Shown here: in pieces, positions 1 to 10,917 of the stretch
Numbering within the stretch: position 1 is the first letter of the stretch
Layout: every line of letters begins with the position of its first letter
DNA from: Anaspis maculata
Taxonomy: Eukaryota > Arthropoda > Insecta > Coleoptera > Scraptiidae
DNA length: 64,000 bases
Assembly: GCA_949128115.1 (NCBI GenBank)
Contig: OX421963.1
Coordinates: forward strand, 4,216,001 to 4,280,000
Direction: 5' to 3'
The notes under the pieces: generated by a model
What the model was told of the DNA's origin: nothing
The model's input: the letters and a program-made list of their open reading frames with translations, nothing else
Databases searched by the model: none
Translations under genes and position numbers: made by a program

Positions 1-560
1 CGCGGTCCTAGTTCAGCATTATCTAAGGAACAATTTGGCACCAAGCACTATACTCTAGTTCCAACTTGCACACGGGACATCATCAGAAAACCTACTAGTA
101 GGTTCTCAAGGAATTTGGCTTAGCAATAAATACCGTAGTATTTTTCAACTTGATGATATTTACCTAAAACTTGAGGAATTCACAGGCTATGATGAAAACT
201 TGGACAAAAAGTAGTTGTAGCCCCTAAAAAGCATTTTTTACGCAAAAAAAAATTGATAACGTTTGCTGCGGGATTCGAACCTTCGATAGATCGGTCGGTC
301 AGCTTGCAAAAATCAACGCGTCGGACCATTCGCCTAACAACGCTTTATCAACAAAATCCGTGCACATCTATTCAAGCCCCGTGGTTTTGCCTCAAAACCT
401 CTTTTGAGTCTTTTTGAAGATGACGCTACCACTTGCCAGATGGCAACTTTTGACCATAGTTAAGTATACCCCTAACGCGTATTTCCCGCCAAAAAGCAGC
501 CTGTTATATTTTATTCCACCTATTCGCTATTTTTACTTCTAGAATGACTGACCTAGTAGC
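1..560. other. Intergenic DNA without a recognisable gene
   Basis: AT-rich sequence with stops in all frames. The only structured item is the tRNA-like segment described separately. The stretch ends where AGCTT-rich degenerate repeats begin. Confidence 0.5.
262..343 (-). repeat. tRNA-like SINE head (pol III A and B boxes)
   Basis: On the minus strand a perfect B-box core, GGTTCGAATCC (plus-strand 271-281), lies about 45 bases downstream of an A-box-like TTAGGCGAATGGTCC (323-337). The segment between resembles a class II tRNA with a long variable arm. The two ends do not pair into a convincing seven-base acceptor stem and there is no intact cloverleaf, so I read it as the tRNA-derived head of a SINE or a tRNA pseudogene rather than a functional tRNA. 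A T-rich tract lies immediately beyond its 3' side. Confidence 0.5.
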
Positions 561-1130
561 TATGACAAGCCTGGGAGAGCTGTGACTGCCAATACTTGTG
601 TTTTGAGCTTGAAGCTTTCCGAGCAAATTGTTGCTTTCTACAAGAAATTGAACTTTATTCGGCGGACAGAATTTAAATGCTAAGTTTTAGGAGCTTCAAG
701 GGGAAGCTCAACTGATTTTTACTGTTCATTTTGACCTAGAAGCTTCAACACTAATGTTCAGTTCACGAGGTTTTGGAGCTTTCAAAGCTTTCTCTTATCA
801 ACTCTTGAAACAGAAAATTTTAAGTAAAAGCTTTCGACTGTTACTCTAAGCTCTTTAGAAAAATTGATGCTGTTTTGCGACAGTACCAGCTTTTATCGCC
901 ATTCGAAGTTTTCAAAGCTTGAGCCTCCAACGCTTGCAAAGCTTGACTGATTTTACGTATTTATATTTCAGTCTCAAACATTTGAAAAATGTTAATTTTT
1001 CCTCTCCAAAGCTTTCAAAGCTCTTCCTGATTCCAGTAACTTAGATATTATCACAAAAAGCTTGAAGAAAAGTTTTCGACTGTTACTCGAGCTCCAAGTG
1101 ATCGAGCTTTGAGCAAACAGCGTCCTGATG
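560..1130. repeat. Degenerate AGCTTTC-rich repeat array (small copy)
   Basis: The stretch is dominated by imperfect repeats of AGCTT, GAGCTTTC and AAAGCTTG spaced 10-30 bases apart. One phrase recurs: CGACTGTTACTC appears near 834 and 1077, each time preceded by an AAG(C/T)TTT-type run. The same vocabulary fills 30.5-36.4 kb and 39.1-39.7 kb. There is no coding potential. Confidence 0.55.
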
Positions 1131-1444
1131 AAGAAGTGGAATTTTTGAAGAAATTTTCAGCAACAAAAAAAGTATAGCTGTTTGATTAGACGTTTCAATT
1201 CAAGATATCCGGTCTCTTCAGTTCCTCTTTCGAAGCATTGACAACAGTTGAAATGTGAGAAGAAGACAAAACTTTGAGAGGACAACCTTCAGCTACTGCA
1301 GCTTTCCAAGAGATAAAATATGCGGCAAATTCATTCTCGGATTCTAGTAGGACAATTGAAGTTGATTTCAATTATAGAGATTGGGTCTGATGGAATACGA
1401 AGTTGTAAAGGAAATGCACGATGGAATTGGCATCCTGCTAAGGA

Positions 1445-1561
1445 GCAATGTATTTCACTAATTTGGAACTTTCACAAGGGTACTATCAAATAGGCTTGAG
1501 CGAAGAGTCTCGAAAATACAAGTTTTCACTAGATGATACAGGCTGGAGAAAGTTTCCCTAA
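1445..1561 (+). pseudogene. Ty3/gypsy reverse transcriptase fragment
   Basis: The frame starting at 1445 reads AMYFTNLELSQGYYQIGL, the RT motif usually seen as (K/A)xFTKLDLxSGYHQI in Ty3/gypsy pol. It is followed by SEESRKYKFSLDD, matching the segment after it in intact elements (normally ...TAFxT). The frame stops at a TAA at 1559-1561, and sequence either side continues in other frames, so this is a decayed fragment of about 39 codons. A related and longer fragment lies at 3.93-4.59 kb. No LTRs, integrase or gag are visible. Confidence 0.75.
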
Positions 1562-2480
1562 ACACGCTTTCTAATGAAGATTCGGTAAATTCATCGCTCG
1601 ATCATTGTCGAGTGGTGCCGACTTTGGCAAAAATTACTGAATTTAGGAGGTTTCAAATGGAATATCTTTCGAAATTGTTATTTCTTCAACAATAAGGTAC
1701 CTACCTTAATCCATAAACTTTGAAGCAGAGGTCACTAGAAAGTGAATTTGGCTTTTTGTGGAACAACCAATTGTTGGATTCGTCATTGTTGCCAGCTTTG
1801 TCCTTAGTGGAGCACCAAAGTCTTGAGCTTCTGAGTGAAGTAATATTTGAATTGAATAACCGGCTTTCTAGCTGGACTCACCCGCTTTTAATCAACTGTT
1901 AATTTAGTAAAAAGTACGGTGACGTTATTGCAACTTGTACAAGAATAATAATTTCCGAGCTATATCACTGTTACCAACTCTGTGGCTCGTTTAGCACTGA
2001 AGCTACGAGTTTTAACGCGAAAATAACTATCATCATTACCAACTTTGCATATAGCCGGAGATGGTATATCATCACCCTATATTGATCAAATTTGAAGTAA
2101 AACGTTCCCAAAGTTACTGCAACTTGTGAGAGATGAATAATTCCAAAGTTGGCCACTCGATCACTGTTGCCAACTTTGTCGCATGTAAAGCTCTGTCTTC
2201 AGCTCCCAATAGGCGATATAACCAATATAATTATTATCAGTACCTGCCAACTTTGCAGCTGGAATTCTCCTTTATCAATCAACTCTGAAGCACAGCAAAA
2301 AATCGCTCGGCTAAGTTACGGTAACTTGGTGAGGAATAATAAACTTTCAACTGCGCGCAAATCGATCATTGTTGCCAGGGCAATCGCAAAGGACTGGAGC
2401 CAGCAACAAATCACTCTAATGGTGCGATTCTCTATAAAATAATATTCCAATTAGGTTACGCTGTTATTACTTGAGCAACA
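1562..2480. repeat. Diverged tandem repeats around TGTTGCCAACTTTG
   Basis: Variants of ATCACTGTTGCCAACTTTG recur near 1606, 1787, 1965, 2028, 2165 and 2244. They alternate with a second phrase, variants of GTTACTGCAACTTGTGAGAG, followed by AATAATTTCC, near 1924, 2108 and 2320. Spacing is irregular (about 60-190 bases), as in an old tandem array with indels. Short open frames here (for example 2149-2442, 97 codons) are by-products of the repeats; I recognise no protein. Confidence 0.5.
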
Positions 2481-3900
2481 GCCAATAGGCGACGGGATTT
2501 TTCACATAACAGAGCGTTTATGGAATGTTTTTTCCACAGAATCGCACTATAAAGTTACGATCTTTATTTAAATTTCAGCTCGTCATAATAAATTTCTCAC
2601 AAACTGTCTTTTCAAGTACAAATAGGTAGTTGCGTCAACCGAAAGCTGAAGTTACATTTTAATGAGGCGAATCGTCCCAATTTCCCATCAAACGTTGACG
2701 TGAAATTGCCAATTCAGTGGATCTAACTAACAGCAGAACGGTATAATCGAGACGATAATGGCTTGTTGTTACAGATGGAACGACATTGTTTTTCCCATCG
2801 ATCCCCCCGACCGATCCCTTATCAACCCCGGCCCATCTTAACGCCAAAGGTCAAGACAATTACGATAGTGTCAAATAAGACCTCTGATTAATCGCCAACT
2901 GGACCGGCAGATAATCAAAATTAATCGTTCGGTTTTGTGAGGCCCTGCCACGGTCCGATTCTGCATTTCACCCTCTCCTCGGGCCCCAACCGGCGGTCCT
3001 CAAACTTTAATCCCGACGTCGCAACTTTGTGACAAATCGACGGGCTCTTTTCTTCTGGGTGTATTACACCCGACTTACCTGTAAGCCGTAGGCTATGCGC
3101 AAAGATAAGAAAAAGAAAACTCAATCTTTTGAAAGCCGGAAGACGCACGCTCGCGCCCGCCCGTTAATTATTGACGGTAATTCCGAAAAGGCATTACAGG
3201 AGATTAAAACGGCCGTACGGCGGCAAGACGTTGCAGGATTGCAGGACCTGTAGTATAGGTATATCCGTACAGCTTTAATCCTATAGTCGGGGAGAAACCG
3301 GGGAAACTTTCCGGCTTTATGTCCGGTAATGATCGCTCTTTACAACAAAAGCGCCATACTACTGGGTGCGAGCTGAAAATTATCGATTGTCGAAACTTTG
3401 CGAGGGTACACGGATCCTGGTTGGGCATAAGTATTTGAAAAATTGCCGAGGTATTTTAATATTTTTCGCGAAATTGCCGGAGTTATCCCGGCTATAAGTA
3501 CGACGGAGGAACACGCGAGTGAAAAAAGAGAACATGTGCTCGCCGCTCGTGTAAGAAATACGCTCAATTTGTTCTTGCGTGTTATCTGCCGGCGCGCCGC
3601 ACTTTTATCCTCGGAAGCACAGCATATTTCCGGCGTGTCCTTATACGCGGCTAATAATCCTTCCGGCTTTTATGCCTTCTGTTGCACTGGCTTTCCTTAC
3701 GAATACTTTGTGCTGCTGAACTCTGTTATCTGAGGATTTGCTAGTTTATTTAGTTATTGGCGGGAACGTCACAACACTGACTACAGCGGCCGGTTGCGTT
3801 ACGTTACTCAAAAGCATGTGCATAAGTCCTAGTAGCTCTTGACTTCATGCTGATTTCTCAGTCGAAGATTTCGAAAATTATTTGCTGATGCGGTAAGAGA
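2481..3900. other. Single-copy-looking, GC-richer intergenic DNA
   Basis: This segment is clearly GC- and CpG-richer than its surroundings and shares no repeat family with the rest of the window. The longest frame (3443-3733, plus, 96 codons) matches no family I recognise and has no splice-site context. It may hold conserved non-coding or regulatory DNA. Confidence 0.4.
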
Positions 3901-3929
3901 GGAGTCAGCTTTATAATGGTCATCCTGTC

Positions 3930-4590
3930 GTGGTTGTGTCGAGGAAATGAGGCTGGGATCTGATCGAGGAGTTTAGAATAGTATCGTGTTATCAATCTTT
4001 GGATAAATCAATGGAGAATTATTATTTTCCACCGTCGTGTATCGATGAGATTTCCGATTCTTCAGGGAGAGCAATGTGTTTCACCCGCGTGGATCTTTCG
4101 CAAGGGTACCATCAAATAGCCCCGACAAAGATTTTCGGAAATACCAGCTTCCACCACAGACCAATGGAAATTTAAGCTAACACGCCTGCCAATGAGGATC
4201 AAAGTGAATCCAGAAAAGTTTGCAAAACCAATGGATTTTGCAATGTCAGGATCAAATCATACACTTTTTTATATTCAGACGACATGTTCATGTCGTCTGA
4301 ATATGACATGATTTGCTCGAGCATAACCAAATTCAATTCAGGTATCACATAGGCTGAGGAACGTGAATCTGAAGCTCGACTTCAAGAGCGAGGGATTGCA
4401 CCTGATCCTGAAAAACTTACAGTTATGAAAAGTTAGTTAGCTAGTAGTTACCCAATAACTAAAGATGCGCAAACAACTAAGCGTTTTTTAGGATTTGCAA
4501 ACTATTATGGGATATTTGTTAAAGAGTTCCTTCACATCGTGGCACCATTCCATCACCTTTCAAAAAAGCTTTTTGAGTTTCAAATGTACA
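3930..4590 (+). pseudogene. Ty3/gypsy pol remnant (RT palm to RNase H junction)
   Basis: Several frames together follow a gypsy RT. VVVSRK near 3930 corresponds to the usual VVVKKKDGSWR. YYFPPSCIDEISDSSGRAM is the PLPRIDDLLDxLGGA equivalent. FTRVDLSQGYHQIA near 4090 is the FTKLDLxSGYHQI motif. A degenerate YxDD reads YSDDM near 4271. RGIAPDPEKLTVMKS near 4387 and TTKRFLGFANYYGIFVKEF near 4467 match the GIxPDPEKIxAI and LRxFLGxxNYYRRFIxxFS segments between RT and RNase H. At least three frame changes and one in-frame stop (TAG in the GIAPDP segment) make it non-functional. No LTR is visible either side. Confidence 0.8.
4271..4304. repeat. Perfect 16-bp hairpin over the decayed RT active site
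   Basis: ATATTCAGACGACATG (4271-4286) and CATGTCGTCTGAATAT (4289-4304) are exact reverse complements separated by TT. The left arm is the DNA that encodes the YxDD-like motif of the gypsy remnant, so the palindrome looks like a local inverted duplication of that site. Confidence 0.85.
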
Positions 4591-6056
4591 GAGACTATAC
4601 AAGTAGTGATGTGCAATTACGTGTAATCTATAAAAATGTGAAATTCCACTCAAATTTCAGGTAACTCTCATTTTAGTTTTCGCATATACCTACCTATGTA
4701 GCTACAAAATCTCTTGAAAACTCTCAAAAGTACCGTCGGAATCTCCAAAAATCCATGGAAGGTGTCAAAACATTTTTAGAAATCATACACGACATTCCAG
4801 GATCGCGTGAGAATTTTCCAAAATCTCTAGAAATTTTTACGAAGTCCTCGGAAAAAATCTCAAAAATCTCGTAGAAATATCTAAAACTCCCCAGAAATCT
4901 TCTAGGACTCTTGAAAGTGATCCCGTAGACAGTTTGAGAGATCCCTTGAATTTCCGTAGAGATCTTGAGAAATCCCTTGAATTCTCGTGGAATTCAAAAG
5001 TTGACCAATTCTCTATATTCCAAAATCTTGTTGAAATATTCAGAGATTGCTTAAATGCCTTACAGATGTCCAGAACTATTTCTCTATGAAGATTCATTAA
5101 TCCCAACAAGTCTTGTAGAAATCTTCAAAAAATTTTGCAAATTCTTCGAATTTTTATAGACATTCTGAGAAATCTCTAGGAATTTTTAAAAATGGATACA
5201 AATTCCTCAGAAATCCATAGAAACCTCGTGAAATTTTTTTGAAAACTTTGGAAATCTTGTAGCAATCTAGAAATTTTTACAGGAACCCTGAAAAATCTCG
5301 TGAATACCTTTGGAAATTACGTAGAAATCTCTATATAATATGCTCAAAAAGTCTCCGGAAAGCTCGTAGAATATTTAGGAATTCCTAGAAATCTCATACA
5401 AATCTCTATAAACTGGAAATCCCGAAAAGGTCACGAGAAATTGATAGACATTTTTGGGAGTCCTGAAAAATCTCAAGAAATGTTCCCAAAATCTCTCAGA
5501 AGTATTCTTGAAATCCCTGGAAATACCGTGGAAATCCACAAAATCGATGGAGATTCCCAAAAATTTGAAGCAACTTCTGAGATTTTCACACTGATCAACA
5601 GGAATCCGTAGAAATCCAGCAAAAATCTTGAAAAATCCCTGAAATATACCAAAAATCTTCAAAACGTCCCATACAAATCTTTGGAAATCACTAAATTCTT
5701 GAAAATAAACTCGGTCGAGGGAGGGAGTAAAGTTAAAAAGTAAAAGAAAATCCCCAGAAATCTTGTAGAAATCTTCAGAGATGATCTGTAATGAATAATT
5801 GTGGAAACATTCAGTAAATCCAAGAATATTGTAGACATTTTTAGAATTCCCTTGAATTCTCTGAAATTCTTGAAAATTCCGTAGAAGTTTCTAGAGATCT
5901 CTAGAAATCCTTGAAAATTCCACAGAAATCTTGGAAATCTTGAAAACTTCATACAAATCTCCACTCTGTCCGTGAAAATCTGGAGCACAATAGAAATCAC
6001 ATGCACATCTTCAATGTCAGAACTCTATAGACATTTTCAGAAATCTTTAGAAATCC

Positions 6057-7916
6057 CCCGTGGACTCCGTTAATATCTCTGGAAATTCCTAAAAACTCTG
6101 TAGGAATCTTCCAAAATCCTCATGAATTCCGTAGGAAAATTCAGAAACCTCTGGATATCCAAAAGGAATGTACAGAAATCCCTAAAATCTCTCACAGGAA
6201 TTCTCAGAAATTTCGTTAATATGTTCAGTTATCCTGTAAAAATCTTCACAAATCTTGAAGAATTCTTCAAAAATCTCATGGGAATCTTTTGGAATCTCTA
6301 GGAATACAGCACAAATCTTCATGATTCCTGGAATTTGGCAGAAATAATTGAAAAATAAATAATTTTTTTTTGAGAATCCTCAACATTTTCAAAAAACTCT
6401 TGCAAAATCTTGTACACATTTTCGGAGATCTGTGAAAATCCCTTAGAAATTTCCAAAAACTTATGGCAATTCTTGGAAATTGTTGAGAATTTTCGAAATT
6501 TCTTATGAATCGTTAGGAATCTCTATATATTCGGTGGAAGTCTCTGGAATTTCCAGAATCTGATCATAGAATCATGAAATCTCCCAGAAATATCTTGGAA
6601 ATCCCTGGAGATCCCGTAGAAATCAGCAGAAATCGATAGAGGTCTTCAAACATACTTAGCGACTTTTAAGATTCCCATACTGATCAACAGAAATCCCTAG
6701 AGATCCAGCAGAAACCTCCAAACATTCATTGAAATATTCTAGAAATCTTCAAACAATTTCGTATAAAGCTTCAGGAATTCCTAAATTCTTGGGAATAAAC
6801 TCAGTCGAAAGAAGGAATACAGTTGAAAGTTGAAAGAAAATCCTCAAAAATCACGTTGAAATTTTCAGAAGCTCTCAAAAATCTTGTAGAAATAGGTAAT
6901 TCGAGATCTGTAAAGAACCGTGAAAACCTTTGAGAACTTTGAGAATATTGTAGAAATTCTGAGGACTTCCTAAGTTTCTCTGCAAATTCAAAGGAATCTT
7001 GTAGAAATTTCTACAGATCTCTAGAAATCCTCACAGATTCCATAGAAATCTTGAAAACATTAGAAACTCTACATAAATATTCACTCTGGCTGTAGAAATC
7101 TTAAAACTATGGAAATTCCATAATTATACATTTCCAATTTCAGAACTCCCCTAACATTGCCAGAAATATTTGAAACACTGTAGTGACCTCGAAAAATCTT
7201 TGGAATCTCTAATAATCTTGTAGGAATTTTTTGAAATCCTCACAAATTTCGTAGAAAAATTCAGAAATCTCTAGAAATTCGAAACGAATCTTCAGGAATC
7301 CCTAGAGATCCAGTGGGAATGTACAGAGATCCCTAGAAACTCTCACAGAAATTTTTGACAATTTCGTCAATATTTTCAGTTACTTATCTTGTAGAAATCT
7401 TTACAAATCTCTGAAAATTTTCGAAAAATCTTGTGAGAATCTTCAGGAATCTCTAGAAATGTAATACACATAAATATGATTCCAAGAAATCCTGCACAAA
7501 TAATTGAAGAATGTACAGACATTTTCAAGAATCCTCAACATTCTCAAAAAACTTTTACAAAATCTCGTAGACATTTTTGGAGATCCCTGGAAATCCCGTA
7601 GAAAGTTACAAAAACTCATAGAAATCGTTGAAAGTTTTCGAAATTTCATACAAATCGTTAGAAATCTTCAGATATGCCCTAGAAATCCTGGAAAATCTCT
7701 AGAAACTTTTGGAAATCTCGTAGAAATATCTAGAAATTCTAGAAATCAAAATCTCTAGAATTTTTGTAGAATCTTCAAAAGTGCTCAAGAATACTCAAAA
7801 ATCCTTACAAAGTCTAATAGAAGCATCTTCATAATCCCTAGAAACTGTAGAAATATTAGGGAATCCTTGTAAATTATTGACGAGTTTCTGAAATTTTCAA
7901 AAATCCTCAGAAATTC
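6057..7916 (+). repeat. Higher-order unit, copy 1 (about 1.86 kb)
   Basis: Begins CCCGTGGACTCCGTTAATATC and contains landmark phrases that recur in order in the next copy: CTCTGGATAT, TATGTTCAGTTAT, CATACTGATCAACAGAAAT, AACTCAGTCGAAAG, TCTAATAATCTTGTAGGAAT and AATACACAT. Landmarks correspond at a constant offset of about 1.86 kb up to 6564, and 2.03 kb afterwards because copy 2 carries an insertion. Confidence 0.7.
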
Positions 7917-9925
7917 CCCGTGGACCCCGGTTATATCTCTGGAAATTTCTAAAAAATTTGTAGGAATCTTCCAAATTTCTCATAAATTCCGTAGAAAAAT
8001 TCAGAAACCTCTGGATATTGAGAAGGAGTGTACAGAAATCCTTAGAAACTCCTACAAAAATTTCCAAAAATTTCGTAAATATGTTCAGTTATATTGTAAA
8101 AATCTTCACAAATCTCTGAAGATTCTTCAAAAATCTCATGGAAATCCTTGTAAATTCCTAGGAATACAACACAAATCTTAATGATTCCGGGAAATTTTGC
8201 AGAATTGATTGAAGAATAAATAGAAATTTTTGAGAATCATCAACATTTCCAAAAAACTCTTGCAAAATCTTGTATAATTTTTCGGAGAGCTGTGGAAATC
8301 CTTCGGAAAATTCCAAAAACTCATGGCAATTCTTGGAAATTGTTAAGAATTGACGAGATTTCTTACAAATCGTTAGAAATCTCTATATATTCTTTAAAAG
8401 TCTGTAGAATTTTCAGAATCTAATCATAATAGAATATAGCTTTTCATTCAGAATATTTACATTGTGAAATTAACTCAAAAAAGAAAATTTATTCGAGCTC
8501 TCTACCCGCAGGAAGTGTACCCATAATCGAGGTTGCATTTCCCCTTTGCAAAGTTAAACTGATAATTTGGATTAAATAACTTGTCGCTCTTCTTTCCTCA
8601 TAGAATCATGAAATCTTTCAGAAATATTTTGGAAATTCCTGGAGATCCCGTAGAAATCAGCAGAAATAAAATAGAGTTCTCCAAAAATACTGAGCAACTT
8701 TTGAGATTCCCATACTGATCAACAGAAATTCCTAGAGATCCAGCAGAAATCTTCAAAAATTCCTAGAAATATTCTAGAAATCCTAAAAAAAAAATTGTAC
8801 AAAGCTCAAGAAATTCCTAAATTCTCAGAGATGAACTTAATCGAAAGAGGGAATACAGTTGAAAGTTGAAACAAAATTCTCAGAAATCACGTTGGAGCTT
8901 TAGAAGCTCTCAAAAATCTTGTAGAAATATTTGAAGATCTGTAAAGAATCGTACGAACCTTCAGGAACTTCAAGAATATTGTAGAAATTCTTAGAACTCC
9001 CTAATTTTCTCCGTTAATTTAAAGGAATCTTGTAGGAATCTCTACAGATTTCTAGAAATCTTCACAGACTCCATAGAAATCTTGAAAACCTTGGAAACTT
9101 TATATAAATCTTCAGTCTAAATAGCTGTAGAAATCTTGAACACTATAGAAATAACATAATACATTCTCAGAACTCCTTAAACATTTTCAGAAATCCTTGA
9201 AAATCTGTAGTGACCCCGAGAAATTTTTGGAATCTCCAATAATCTTGTAGGAATTCTCAAAAATCCTTACAAATTCCGTAGAAAAATTCAGAAATCTCTA
9301 GAAATTCGAAACGAATCTTCAGGAATCCCTAGAGATCCAGCGGGAATGAACAAAAAACCCTAGAAACTCTCGCAGGAAAATTTCCAAAATATTTTTAGTT
9401 ATCTTGTAGAAATCTTCTCAAATCTTTGAACATTTTCCAAAAACCTTGTGGGAATCTTTGGAAATCTCCAGAAATGTAATACACATCATTATGATTCCGA
9501 GAAATCCCGCACAAATGATTGAAAAATGTACAGACATTTTCAAGAATCCTCAACATTCTCAAAGAACTTTTACAAAATCTCGTAGAAATTTTTGGAGATC
9601 CCTGGAAATCCCGTAGAAAGTTCCAAAAACTCATAGAAATCGTTCGGAAGTTTTGAAATTTTATACGAATCGTTAGAAGTCTTCAGATTTGGATTTGCCG
9701 TAGAAATCTTGGAAAATCTCTAGAAACTTTTGGAAATCTCGTGGAAATATCTAGAAATTCTATCAAAATCTCTAGAAATTTCGGAGAATCTTCTTATAAA
9801 TCCTCAAAAATCCTCAACAATCTCATAGAAGCATCTTTATAATCCCTAGAAACTGTAGAAATATTAGGGAATTTTTGGAAATCATGGATGAGTTACCGAA
9901 ATTTTCAGAAATTCCTAGAATTGTC
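7917..9925 (+). repeat. Higher-order unit, copy 2, carrying a 169-bp insertion
   Basis: Same landmark order as copy 1, starting CCCGTGGACCCCGGTTATATC. It is longer only because of the insertion at 8429-8597. Sequence leaves the unit near 9925, where unrelated text (TCGCTGTAAGTCTAGCGACT) begins before the short repeats resume. Confidence 0.7.
8429..8597. mobile_element. 169-bp insertion with TCATA target duplication
   Basis: TCATA occurs on both sides (8424-8428 and 8598-8602). The matching place in the paralogous unit (6564-6568) has a single TCATA with no insert, giving an internal empty site. The insert itself is non-repetitive in this window, has no terminal inverted repeat that I can see and no coding frame. 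It may be a short non-autonomous element of unknown class. Confidence 0.65.
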
Positions 9926-10300
9926 GCTGTAAGTCTAGCGACTGATGTTTCCAATTGGATCATCACTCAATAATTCTGGACATTTTCATGAGAATTATCG
10001 CTGTTTTGACGTCTGAGAGAAATATTCGTAGGAATCAAAATTCCTGAAAATCCAATGAAAAATTGGTGGAATCCTTGGAAATGCTGAATAACCCGCAGAA
10101 ATCTCGTGAGATTTTCTATGAAAATTCCGTAAGTCTTTGAAAACTACAAATCTCATGGAAACCTTCTAAGATTCCTATGACTAAGAAATCTCGTAGAAAT
10201 TTTTGAATGTCCCCGGAGATTTTTAGAATATTCCTAGAAATCCTATACAGATGTCCAGAAATCTATGGATATTCCGTTGGAATTCTTGATGGGAATCCAT

Positions 10301-10917
10301 GAAATATCGTGTTTGTTGAGTCAGAACGAACGCACTTCAAAAATTTTGAGACAATTTCTGATTTGGACCTTTTTAGGGGTGTAGGGAAGAAACTGTTCAT
10401 AGGAAAAGTCCAAATTTCTGGGAATATATTTCTCGAGTCAAGGTCTACAACATGGAAAAATTCAGCAAAATTCACCAAAACCAATTTTTCATAGTAAACG
10501 TCCTTTCACATGTTTTATAAAAAATGTGAAGTAACGGTGATTTCACAGTAATTTATGTAAGTTACAAATAATTGTAAGTTTACCATTTCCATCACTAATT
10601 TCAAGAATTTTTTGAAACGCTGGAATCTGCTCTATTCGGCCACCTATTTCACATTTTCTGAAGTTTTCAGAAGATGACCAATTCATTTTAGGAGCAGACG
10701 ACACATCAGGTTTTTGATGAGGGGCGGTTCTTCCGAATGGAGATGATCAAGGTGTATAGGCAAACAAAAGAACTGGAGAGTTTCAGTGAAAACGAAAAAT
10801 CGGTCAGAAATTGGAAATTTGAAACGAATACTTGTATTCTTTTTTTTTTCGCCCTCAATAGCCACTGTGAGTCAAGATCAAGGCAATCGAGCTCTTGCTA
10901 GAAGTAGGTACACTTTG
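10301..10917. other. Intergenic AT-rich DNA, no gene recognised
   Basis: The satellite fades out near 10300. Weak frames on both strands (for example 10263-10484 minus, 10309-10494 plus) overlap each other and match nothing known. A run of T (about 10840) precedes the foldback element. Confidence 0.4.

Larger units (their letters stand above)
4680..10300. repeat. Highly diverged AAATC-type satellite, 5.6 kb
   Basis: The whole interval is built from imperfect 8-20-base words such as AGAAATCTCTAGAAATCC, CGTAGAAATC and CAAAAATCTTG, all in the same strand orientation. No unit is exact, so the array is old or evolves by very short duplications. On top of the short periodicity is a longer order: 6057-7916 and 7917-about 9925 are two copies of one unit of roughly 1.86 kb. 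Part of a third copy precedes them from about 5540. Open frames inside (up to 115 codons on the minus strand) come from the phase of the repeats, not from genes. Confidence 0.75.

Noticed and set aside
4837..9634. Minus-strand frames of 68-115 codons rich in F, S, R and I
   Set aside because: Products of the phase of the AAATC satellite; composition follows the repeat and no domain is recognisable.
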